From Collinsella sp. (GTDB lineage Bacteria; Actinomycetota; Coriobacteriia; Coriobacteriales; Coriobacteriaceae): a stretch of 64,000 nt of DNA. The translations under genes were made by a program, and so were the position numbers. Of this stretch, positions 50,874 through 58,349 are shown piece after piece. Each line of letters starts with the position of its first letter. The stretch's first letter is position 1. The stretch lies in the NCBI GenBank assembly GCA_019414445.1, contig DXMA01000014.1, positions 1 through 64,000 of the forward strand, in the 5' to 3' direction. The notes below the pieces were generated by a model that ran no database searches, was not told the origin of the DNA, and saw only the letters and a list, made by a program, of their open reading frames with translations.

Positions 50874-53369
50874 TTAGCTGATTCCCACAAACATGCAGCC
50901 CGAGGTCGCCCCGCGCAGACGGGCGGCGGGCTTACGGCCGGCCTGCGCTGCTTCGATGGCACGACGGACGCGGGCGACGGCACGGCCCACCTCATCCGTC
51001 TCGAGCAGCGTTCCGTCTACCATGAGACGACGCACGCCGGCATCGAGCAGCTGAGGGACCTGCGGCGTGAGGTCGATGGGGTAGGCATCGTACAGGCGAG
51101 AGCGGCCGTGGATGTCGGTGCGGACGGGCATGACCTTTCCGTCGATATTCTTGAGCGAGAGCTTGCGGGCGCGCAGGCGGCAGTTGGCGCAATCGTGGAT
51201 GCAGCCGTTGGCAACCTGCAGAATGCAGTGCTCGCTTGTCATGACGCGCGGGCGGCCAAAGACGGTGATGCCCAGAGCCGCGGGCGCGGCGGCGCCGAGC
51301 GAGACAATCTCGTCGAGCGTGATTTCGGGCGAGAGCCAAAACGCACCGGCTCCGCGCTCGGCAAGCGCCTCCATGCAGGGCGTGTTGTGCACCGGCAGGC
51401 AAGAGCGAATCTCGGCCGTGGCGCCGGCATGCGCGGCTACGGCGAGCTCGGAGATATTGCCGACGGCGACGGTGGCTCCAGCATTGATCCAGAGATCGAC
51501 GCGCTCGTGGTCGACGGCGCGGCAGACCTCGTCGAGTACAGGCACGATACCCTGCTCAAATGCATCGGCGGGGGAGAGCCCGGCCGCATCGAGCGCGTCG
51601 GTGGTCATGTAGATGCGCGTTGCACCCTCCACGCGCGCTGCCTCGGCGGCTTCGAGCGAGGTGACGGCGGCGCAAATCTGCGGCTCATCGCGGTAATGCT
51701 CGGGCGCGGGGCGGGAATCACTGGTTACAATCGCCGGCAACTCGAGCGTTTTCGCACGCTCCTCGTACGGTGCCAGAATGGCCTCCTCGAGCGCTTTACA
51801 GGCGGCGGCGCGCACCTTGTGCACGGCGGAGAAGCCCATACCGCAGCCGGCGTCGAGCGAAATGTCAAAGCTCGCTGCCTCAAAGGGCGAAGAGCCCATG
51901 CGGCCCACATGCTCAACCAGGTCTGCCGCCTCGACGGCGCGGGTCTTGGCGGCCTCGACGGTAAAGCCGGTGGCGGTGGCGGTAAGCGCGGGGTCGTCGC
52001 AGCAGGTGAGCGTAACGGTAAACGGCTCGCCCAGACGCGCCACGACGGACACATCTACGGCGCGGCGGCGCAGCACATCGCGCTTGAGCGCGGCGCCGGC
52101 AGCGTCAATGGCGCGTTGACTGCGAATCACGCGCACACGGCAACCCTCGGGCATGCTACGGGGCACGCGGCACTCGATGATATCGCCGGCTGCGGCATCA
52201 TCGGCGGCAATGGTGGTCAGGAATTGGTCGAACTCATCGTCGTGGCGAAGCTCCAGCAGGTCGCCCTTGCCCACGGGCTCAAACAGCTCAATACGGGCGA
52301 TGGCGGCACGTCGACGGCGGTCGTCGGGCTTGAGGCCTCGCACATCGCGGTTGGCCGGGCGGCTGCCCAGCACCGTGCCCACGATCTGGCCGCGGTTGTT
52401 GGAGCGCTCGTAGCTCATCATCTCGTCGCCCGAGGTGCCGTCCTGATAGGCGTGCGTAAAGTCGCGGTTGAAGCAGCGCTTGAGCTGGCGCTGGCGGGCG
52501 GCTTCCTCGTCCTTGGCAACGGCGACCCCTGCCAGCATGTCATCAATTTCGTAACGATACACATCAACGATGGAGTACACGTAATCGGGCGCCTTCATGC
52601 GGCCCTCGAGCTTGAGCGATGCGGCACCGGCGTCATACAGACGGCGAACAAGCTGCGAAGTGTTGGTGTCGCGCGGGCATAGCGCGCGCTCGCGGCCGGC
52701 GGGGGAGAGCGCGCGGCCGTTCTCGTCGATCAGCTCGTAAGGCAGGCGACAGGGCTGAGCGCACATGCCGCGGTTGGCCGAGCGGCCCGCCATAGCAAAG
52801 CTCGACAGCAGGCACAGACCCGAGTAGCAAAAGCAGATGGCGCCGTGGCTAAAGACCTCAAGGTCCACATCGGGCGCGGCATCGTGAATGGCGGCAATCT
52901 CGTCGATGGAAAGCTCGCGCGAGAGGGTCACGCGGTCGGCGCCCTGCTCGCGGCACCAAAGGGTTCCGCGGTCGTCATGGATGTTCGCTTGGGTCGAGAT
53001 ATGCGTCTCGATGCCGGGCATGGTGCGCTTGACCTCAAAGAACAGGCCCCAGTCCTGGATGATGAAGGCGTCGGCGCCCAGCGTGGAGCAGCGATGGATG
53101 AGTTGCAGCGCATCGCCCATCTCGGACTGCTTGATGACGATGTTGACCGTGACGTAGACGCGCGACCCGGCCAGGTGTGCAGCACGGCAGGCCTGCTCAA
53201 AGGCCTCGTCGGTAAAGTTGGTGGCCTTGCGGCGGGCGTTGAAGCTGCCCATGCCGCAGTAGATGGCGTCTGCCCCGGCGGCGAGTGCGGCGGCAAAGGG
53301 CTCGGGCCCTCCGGCGGGCGCCAAGAGCTCGGGTCTGCGGTTGGTGGTTCGACTGGCGGTTACGGTCAT
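50874..53369 (-). CDS. U32-family peptidase / RlhA-like protein
   Basis: 831-aa protein of the U32 collagenase-like family, whose E. coli member RlhA hydroxylates 23S rRNA C2501. The barrel starts with PELLAPAGGPEPFAAALAAGADAIYCG. The signature is EVFSHGAICFCYSGLCLLSS, GRSANRGMCAQPCR, with cysteines suited to an Fe-S cluster. KLEGRMKAPDYVY follows, then a long DUF3656-like region and a second barrel-like half with CIHDCANCRLR. AAAGGCAGGAT precedes the ATG. It is adjacent to a pseudouridine synthase, in keeping with rRNA modification. Confidence 0.88.
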   Translation of the reverse strand: MTVTASRTTNRRPELLAPAGGPEPFAAALAAGADAIYCGMGSFNARRKATNFTDEAFEQACRAAHLAGSRVYVTVNIVIKQSEMGDALQLIHRCSTLGADAFIIQDWGLFFEVKRTMPGIETHISTQANIHDDRGTLWCREQGADRVTLSRELSIDEIAAIHDAAPDVDLEVFSHGAICFCYSGLCLLSSFAMAGRSANRGMCAQPCRLPYELIDENGRALSPAGRERALCPRDTNTSQLVRRLYDAGAASLKLEGRMKAPDYVYSIVDVYRYEIDDMLAGVAVAKDEEAARQRQLKRCFNRDFTHAYQDGTSGDEMMSYERSNNRGQIVGTVLGSRPANRDVRGLKPDDRRRRAAIARIELFEPVGKGDLLELRHDDEFDQFLTTIAADDAAAGDIIECRVPRSMPEGCRVRVIRSQRAIDAAGAALKRDVLRRRAVDVSVVARLGEPFTVTLTCCDDPALTATATGFTVEAAKTRAVEAADLVEHVGRMGSSPFEAASFDISLDAGCGMGFSAVHKVRAAACKALEEAILAPYEERAKTLELPAIVTSDSRPAPEHYRDEPQICAAVTSLEAAEAARVEGATRIYMTTDALDAAGLSPADAFEQGIVPVLDEVCRAVDHERVDLWINAGATVAVGNISELAVAAHAGATAEIRSCLPVHNTPCMEALAERGAGAFWLSPEITLDEIVSLGAAAPAALGITVFGRPRVMTSEHCILQVANGCIHDCANCRLRARKLSLKNIDGKVMPVRTDIHGRSRLYDAYPIDLTPQVPQLLDAGVRRLMVDGTLLETDEVGRAVARVRRAIEAAQAGRKPAARLRGATSGCMFVGIS

Positions 53370-53475
53370 ATCCTGCCTTTCAAAATGCTCAGATACTCAA
53401 AAGTATAGTGGTGCTGTTGCGGCGGACGAGCCCTGTGGCCCAAGCAGGATAAAGTCTTCAGCAGCCCTTGCAGCA

Positions 53476-53547
53476 AAAATGATCCGTTTCCCTCCGTCCC
53501 CTATGGATCACCTGATCCGATGGGGACGGAGGGAAACGGATCATTTT
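53476..53547. repeat. Inverted pair of 26-bp GGGGACGGAGG repeats (copies 2 and 3)
   Basis: 53476-53501 and 53522-53547 are perfect reverse complements of each other (26 nt) around a 20-nt loop. Inside the right half, GATCCG...CGGATC forms a smaller stem about the GGGGACGGAGG core. It lies in the 378-nt gap between the U32 peptidase and ridA. Confidence 0.9.
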
Positions 53548-53629
53548 GAGCTTCACCGTCCGGTCGTGCCGTTCAGCGGTCGACAGGCGCCGTTGAGCGA
53601 TAAAATATTCTCGCAACGTGATAATAATC

Positions 53630-53658
53630 TTGCATCGCGCGGAAACCTTGAGTACTAT
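53630..53658 (+). promoter_or_regulatory. Promoter of ridA
   Basis: TTGCAT (53630-53635), 17-nt spacer, TACTAT (53653-53658), about 90 nt before the ridA start. Confidence 0.5.
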
Positions 53659-53747
53659 CCCAAATCAAGCGCGGTGTTCAGACCGAATTGTGCCTCCCGG
53701 TGTGAACGCCGCGCTCACGCTCTCTATCTGATCGTAAGGAGAAAAAC

Positions 53748-54125
53748 ATGAGCAAGACCGTCGTGTCTTCCGATAACGCACCTGCAGCCATCGGCCCGTA
53801 TTCCCCCGGCATCCAGACCGGCAACATGGTGTTCCTGTCCGGCCAGCTGGGCATCGACCCCGCAACCGGCAAGATGCCCGAGGGCGTCGAGGCCCAGGCT
53901 AAGCAGTCCCTTGCTAACGTCGAGGCCCTGCTGGCCGCTGCCGGCGCCACCTTTGCCGATGTCGTCAAGACTACGGTCTACCTGGCCGACATCGCCGACT
54001 TCGCTGCCGTGAACGAGATCTACGCTTCCAAGTTCGAGGCTCCGTTCCCCGCGCGCAGCGCTTTCCAGGTTGCCGCTCTTCCGGCCGGCGGTCTGGTCGA
54101 GATCGAGGTCGTCGCCGCTCTCTAA
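53748..54125 (+). CDS. ridA: RidA family enamine/imine deaminase
   Basis: Hydrolyses reactive 2-aminoacrylate and related imines made by PLP enzymes. 125 aa: SDNAPAAIGPYSPGIQTGNMVFLSGQLGIDP at the start, TTVYLADIADFAAVNEIY, and FPARSAFQVAALPAGGLVEIEVVA with the conserved catalytic Arg. Full length. AAGGAGAAA precedes the ATG. It sits beside a purine-breakdown locus that in other bacteria includes a 2-aminoacrylate-forming lyase (YgeX), a possible functional link. Confidence 0.94.
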   Translation: MSKTVVSSDNAPAAIGPYSPGIQTGNMVFLSGQLGIDPATGKMPEGVEAQAKQSLANVEALLAAAGATFADVVKTTVYLADIADFAAVNEIYASKFEAPFPARSAFQVAALPAGGLVEIEVVAAL

Positions 54126-54156
54126 GACGCTGGCGAAAACAAAACATGACATGCAA

Positions 54157-54194
54157 AAAAGACCCTGCAGTGCGTGTGAACTGCAGGGTCTTTT
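54157..54194. terminator. Bidirectional terminator between ridA and the yheO-like gene
   Basis: AAAAGACCCTGCAGT pairs perfectly with ACTGCAGGGTCTTTT (15 bp, 8-nt loop); A-run on one side and T-run on the other serve both convergent genes. Confidence 0.92.
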
Positions 54195-54210
54195 GTCAAG
54201 CGATGCGACA

Positions 54211-54236
54211 AAAATGATCCGTTTCCCTCCGTCCCC
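54211..54236 (-). repeat. 26-bp GGGGACGGAGG repeat, copy 4
   Basis: Identical to the other minus-oriented copy at 53476-53501. It ends 13 nt before the stop of the yheO-like gene. Confidence 0.85.
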
Positions 54237-54248
54237 AAGGGTTAACGT

Positions 54249-54905
54249 TTAGCCTTCCTTGCGGACTTTTTGCAGGTAGCGGTAGACGCTGGGCTCCGAG
54301 ATACCCAGCGCGGTGGCGGCGCAGGCCACGGCGCCCTTGAGCATAAACACCCCGTTGCCGTTGAGGTGGCGAATGACGTCAACGCGGTCGCTCTGACCAA
54401 GCGACGCTACATCCAGCCCGCGCGCGCTCAGCAACTCGGAAATACTGCGGTCGATGAGCTCCTGCGTAGACTCCGAAAGACTTTCGACCTCGATAGACGC
54501 GGGCTCCGACTGCCTTGGCACAGCGTCGAAGCAGGCCATGAGCTGCTGAGTCATGGCGTTGATGGAGCGTATCGTGGAAAGATCGGTGTTGACGCAAAGC
54601 ATGCCGACGATCTTGTTGTCCTCACGGATAAAGTACGTCGCCGACTCCAGCGTCTTGCCACCGGCACCGCGTCCCTCGTAGCCCGTAATAAACGGCAGGT
54701 CGCGATACTTGGCGTCGTGCATGATCTTGAGTGCCAGATCGGTGGCGGGACCGCCGACCTTGCGGCCGCTCACGATGCCGTTGCGAATATCGACGATGGC
54801 GTGGTCGGGATCCGAGAAATCGTGCAGCACGATTTCGCTGTTTTTGCCGAGTATCTGCTCCAGGAAATCGACCATCGGCAAAAAGCGACGTACGGTCTCG
54901 TTCAC
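54249..54905 (-). CDS. YheO-type transcriptional regulator (PAS-like + HTH)
   Basis: 218-aa regulator. The N-terminal PAS-like domain (about 8-115; FLEQILGKNSEIVLHDFSDPDHAIVDIRNG, then TYFIREDNKIVGMLCVNTD) is joined to a C-terminal HTH (GVFMLKGAVACAATALGISEPSVYRYLQKV), the YheO/DauR arrangement. GTG at 54905 lies 6 nt after AGGAG; TTG at 54911 touches the site and is rejected. It is divergent from the purine permease operon, so it is the likely regulator of that locus; the ligand is unknown. Confidence 0.9.
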   Translation of the reverse strand: MNETVRRFLPMVDFLEQILGKNSEIVLHDFSDPDHAIVDIRNGIVSGRKVGGPATDLALKIMHDAKYRDLPFITGYEGRGAGGKTLESATYFIREDNKIVGMLCVNTDLSTIRSINAMTQQLMACFDAVPRQSEPASIEVESLSESTQELIDRSISELLSARGLDVASLGQSDRVDVIRHLNGNGVFMLKGAVACAATALGISEPSVYRYLQKVRKEG

Positions 54906-55140
54906 GGGCAACTCCTTTTGGTTCTATCGAAGTGTTCATAACAATTTTTTATCATGGTAACACGCTGCTCATCATCTCGTATATCCGCAGGTACATTGCG
55001 TAATACAGACGAACGGTAGGAATTTAGCGGTAAACGGTTGACCAAAAGAAAAGTAAGATGTTATTTTGACCAGACACTTTCCTGACCTGCGGAAATGCGT
55101 TATCTCAGCTGAAGAATAGTCTGATAACAAAAAATTATTA

Positions 55141-55169
55141 TTGAGAATGAGAATCATCTTTAATACGAT
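55141..55169 (+). promoter_or_regulatory. Promoter of the purine permease operon, with Fur-like box
   Basis: TTGAGA (55141-55146), 17-nt spacer, TACGAT (55164-55169). The spacer overlaps GAGAATGAGAATCATCTTT (55143-55161), which matches 14 of 19 positions of the classical Fur box. The rest of the 350-nt divergent gap is AT-rich and is likely to hold sites for the YheO-type protein. No other gene is seen there. Confidence 0.5.
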
Positions 55170-55255
55170 ATGAAACGAAGGCACAACCTCAACCCCGACT
55201 GCGTCACAATAGAGCGTTAGATGCGAAAACAACTATTTCGAGGATTGGTGGTCAA

Positions 55256-56650
55256 ATGACCCAGGAGACGGTTACGAACGGCACTGAAGCCCTGTTCACT
55301 CGCGAAGGCGTGCCTCCCGTTAAGGAAATGATCCCGTGTGCCCTTCAGCACGTACTGGCATCGTTTGCCGGCATCATTACCCCGGCGGTCATCATGGCCG
55401 GCGTCTACGGCTTTAATAGCCAGCAGAGCACCGACATCATTCAGGTTGCGCTCATTCTTTCGGCAATCGACACGGCCCTTCAGGCCTTCGCTCCCTTCCG
55501 TCGTATCGGCGGCGGCCTGCCCATCGTCATGGGCGTTTCGTTCGCGTTCCTGCCGGCCCTGCAGGCCATGGGTGCCTCGGGCTTTAGCTTTGGTGCGTTG
55601 CTGGGCGGCGAGATCGTCGGCGGTGCCGTTGCGGTCCTTTTTGGTCTGGCCTACAGCAAGATTAAGTGGCTGTTCCCGCCCGTCGTGACCGGTACGGTCA
55701 TCTTCTCCATCGGCGTTTCGCTGTATCCCACGGCCGTCAAGTATATGGCCGGCGGTATGGGTACGCCGCTGTGGGGCACTCCGCAGGCCTGGTGCGTCGC
55801 TCTTATCACCTTCGCCGTGGTCTTTGCGCTCGCCAACTTTGGCAAGGGCACGCTCAAGCTGGGGTCCGTGTTCTTTGGCATGATCGTTGGCATGATCGTT
55901 TCGATCCCCTTTGGCATGATCGACTTCTCCAGCGTCGCCACCGCTCAGGTCTTCGCCCTTCCCAAGCTCATGCCCTACGCGCTCGAGTTTGATCCCGAGG
56001 TCTGCATTACCCTCGCCGTCGTGTTCCCCATGGTTGCCATCCAGGTTATCGGTGACGTGTCCGCCGCCTGCCTGGGCTCCATCGACCGTATGCCCACCGA
56101 GCGCGAGCTCTCCGGCGCTATCGTGTCCCAGGGCCTCACCTCTATGGTCGGCGGCCTGCTGGGCGGTCTTCCCACCAGCGCCCTTGGCCAGAACGTGGGC
56201 ATCATCTGCTCCAACAAGGTCGTCAACAAGTGGGTCTTTGTGATCATCGCGGCCGTCTTTGCCATCGCCGGTCTGTTCCCGCAGCTTTCTGCCGTCCTTT
56301 CCGCTATCCCGCAGCCCGTCATCGGCGGCGCGACCGTCGGTGTCTTTGGCACCATCACCATGAACGGCGTGCGCATGTTCACCCGCGAGGGCCTCACGCA
56401 GCGCACTACCACCATCGTCGGTACCTCCGTCGTCTTTGGCCTGGGTATCTGGATGGCCAGCGGTTGCCTTGCCGGCGAGGGTATGCCCGCCTGGGTGTCC
56501 ACCGTCATCGGCTCCAATGCCGTAACCCCCACCGCCATCATGGCCATTGTCCTTAACCTGATCCTTCCGCAGACGCCGGTCGTGGCTCAGCACATCGATG
56601 CTGCCAAGGACGCTGCCGTGGATCTGGTCTTGCCCGAGAGCAAGAAGTAA
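55256..56650 (+). CDS. NCS2-family purine (xanthine/uric acid) permease
   Basis: Proton-coupled nucleobase importer, 464 aa with about 12-14 membrane segments. The family blocks are QHVLASFAGIITPAVIMAG, GGGLPIVMGVSFAFLP, and the substrate-site segments DVSAACLGSIDRMP and GGLPTSALGQNVGII; the QNVGI form is typical of xanthine/urate carriers, not uracil carriers. GAGGATTGG precedes the ATG. It is the first gene of the ssnA-ygfK-xdhD operon, which argues for xanthine, urate or a related purine. Confidence 0.9.
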   Translation: MTQETVTNGTEALFTREGVPPVKEMIPCALQHVLASFAGIITPAVIMAGVYGFNSQQSTDIIQVALILSAIDTALQAFAPFRRIGGGLPIVMGVSFAFLPALQAMGASGFSFGALLGGEIVGGAVAVLFGLAYSKIKWLFPPVVTGTVIFSIGVSLYPTAVKYMAGGMGTPLWGTPQAWCVALITFAVVFALANFGKGTLKLGSVFFGMIVGMIVSIPFGMIDFSSVATAQVFALPKLMPYALEFDPEVCITLAVVFPMVAIQVIGDVSAACLGSIDRMPTERELSGAIVSQGLTSMVGGLLGGLPTSALGQNVGIICSNKVVNKWVFVIIAAVFAIAGLFPQLSAVLSAIPQPVIGGATVGVFGTITMNGVRMFTREGLTQRTTTIVGTSVVFGLGIWMASGCLAGEGMPAWVSTVIGSNAVTPTAIMAIVLNLILPQTPVVAQHIDAAKDAAVDLVLPESKK

Positions 56651-56667
56651 CCAATTCGGTGCTATTC

Positions 56668-56740
56668 GTCGGCGGACGCATCGCCTCGTCCGCCGACGCC
56701 ATGCGGCGCCAAGCCGCACTTCAAAGGGCTTGTCCCTTTG
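56668..56740 (+). repeat. Three intercistronic hairpins between permease gene and ssnA
   Basis: GTCGGCGGACG / CGTCCGCCGAC (56668-56697), TGCGGC / GCCGCA (56702-56718) and CAAAGGG / CCCTTTG (56722-56740) follow one another with no T tract. Probable mRNA-stability or attenuation structures inside the operon. Confidence 0.55.
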
Positions 56741-56845
56741 GTGAAGCGTTGACGGGAGAGGGCCCGTTTCCGGTGTAGGCCGGCGCTTCGCACTCCGCCA
56801 TGTCAGAGGTGTCAAACCCCGCCCCTGATGTTGAAGGGAGCATCC

Positions 56846-58201
56846 ATGCTTCTGGTCGCTAACGGTTCCGTCTTTACCCGCAACGCGCAGGCCCCGTTCA
56901 TTCCAAACGGTGCGGTCGCCATTGACGGAGATACGATCGTCGAAGTGGGCCCCGAGTGCGAGCTCAAGGCCAAGTACCCGGATGCCGAGTACGTCGACGC
57001 CCAGGGCAACCTCATCATGCCCGGACTCATCAACTGCCACACCCACATCTACTCGGGTCTGGCCCGCGGCCTTGCCATTAAGGGCTGCAACCCCACCAAC
57101 TTCCTGGAGAATCTTGAGCAGCAGTGGTGGAAGATCGACGACAACCTGACGCTCGACGGCACCAAGGCCAGCGCCTATGCCACGATTCTTGACTCCATCC
57201 GCGATGGCGTCACCACGATCTTCGATCACCATGCGAGCTTCTGCGAGATCCCGGGAAGCCTCTTTACCATTAAGGATGCAGCTCAGGAGCTGGGCATGCG
57301 TTCGTGCCTGTGCTACGAGGTCTCGGATCGCCGCGGCCAGGAAAAATGCGACCAGGCCATTGCCGAGAACGCCGAATTTGCCCAGTGGGCCGCCAAGGAG
57401 CGTCGCGATAACGACAACCACATGATCGCCGCCATGTTTGGCGGTCACGCCACCTTTACGCTGTCGGACGAGACCATGGACAAGATGGCCGAGGCCAACA
57501 ACGGCCTGACCGGCTTCCATATCCATGTGTGCGAGGGCATGAACGATGTGTGGGATTCCCGCCTCAACCGCGGCGGCATCAGCCCCGTCGAGCGCCTGCT
57601 GCAGCACAACCTGCTGGGTCCCGACACCATGCTCGGCCACTGCATCCACGTGACGCCTGCCGAGATGGATATCGTCAAGGAGTCCGGCACCTGGCTCGTC
57701 AACAACCCCGAATCCAATATGGGCAACGCCGTGGGCTGCGCTCCCGTGCTCGAGTTCTTCCGCCGCGGCATTCCCGTGTGCATGGGCACCGACGCCTACA
57801 CCCACGATATGCTCGAGAGCCTCAAGGTCTTCCTGATCATTCAGCGCCACAACGCCGCCATGCCCAACGTGGGCTGGTGCGAGGCCATGACGATGCTGTT
57901 CGAGAACAACGCCAAGATGGCGAGCAAGTACTTCGATCGCAAGCTCGGCGTGCTCGAGGCCGGCGCTGCCGCCGACGTCATCGTTATGGACTACAAGCCC
58001 TTTACGCCGCTGAGCGAGGAGAACATCGACGGCCACATGCTCTTTGGCATGATGGGCAAAAACTGCCGCACCACCATCATCAACGGCCGCGTCCTGTACA
58101 AGGATCGCGAGTTCGTTGGCATTGATGAGGACAAGATCAACGCGTGGACCATGGCTGAGTCCAAGAAGCTCTGGAGCACGCTCAACGATCGCACCTACTA
58201 A
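56846..58201 (+). CDS. ssnA: Putative aminohydrolase SsnA
   Basis: Metal-dependent amidohydrolase, 451 aa. Metal ligands: His65 and His67 in NCHTHIYSGLARG, His in GFHIHVCEG, His in LGHCIHVTP, and the Asp in CMGTDAYTHD. Length and sequence fit SsnA, found with ygfK and xdhD in the purine-degradation locus of E. coli and gut anaerobes. It may deaminate guanine or a ring-opening intermediate; the exact step is not shown by sequence. GAAGGGAG precedes the ATG at 56846. Confidence 0.9.
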   Translation: MLLVANGSVFTRNAQAPFIPNGAVAIDGDTIVEVGPECELKAKYPDAEYVDAQGNLIMPGLINCHTHIYSGLARGLAIKGCNPTNFLENLEQQWWKIDDNLTLDGTKASAYATILDSIRDGVTTIFDHHASFCEIPGSLFTIKDAAQELGMRSCLCYEVSDRRGQEKCDQAIAENAEFAQWAAKERRDNDNHMIAAMFGGHATFTLSDETMDKMAEANNGLTGFHIHVCEGMNDVWDSRLNRGGISPVERLLQHNLLGPDTMLGHCIHVTPAEMDIVKESGTWLVNNPESNMGNAVGCAPVLEFFRRGIPVCMGTDAYTHDMLESLKVFLIIQRHNAAMPNVGWCEAMTMLFENNAKMASKYFDRKLGVLEAGAAADVIVMDYKPFTPLSEENIDGHMLFGMMGKNCRTTIINGRVLYKDREFVGIDEDKINAWTMAESKKLWSTLNDRTY

Positions 58202-58215
58202 TTACAAGTAGATTC

Positions 58216-58251
58216 ACGCGCGCCGGATGTTTCGCCGCATCCGACGCGCGT
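58216..58251 (+). repeat. Intercistronic hairpin between ssnA and ygfK
   Basis: ACGCGCG-CGGATG pairs with CATCCG-CGCGCGT around TTTCGCCG (one mismatch). No T tract; likely an mRNA-stabilising structure. Confidence 0.6.
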
Positions 58252-58349
58252 ATAGGCGACCTCCGCGGGGTCGTCGGCGCTGTGCTAGCGCTACACCGTA
58301 TTTGCGCCCGCCGCGCGGTCTCGCCGGGCGTTACAGAGAGGAGCTCACT

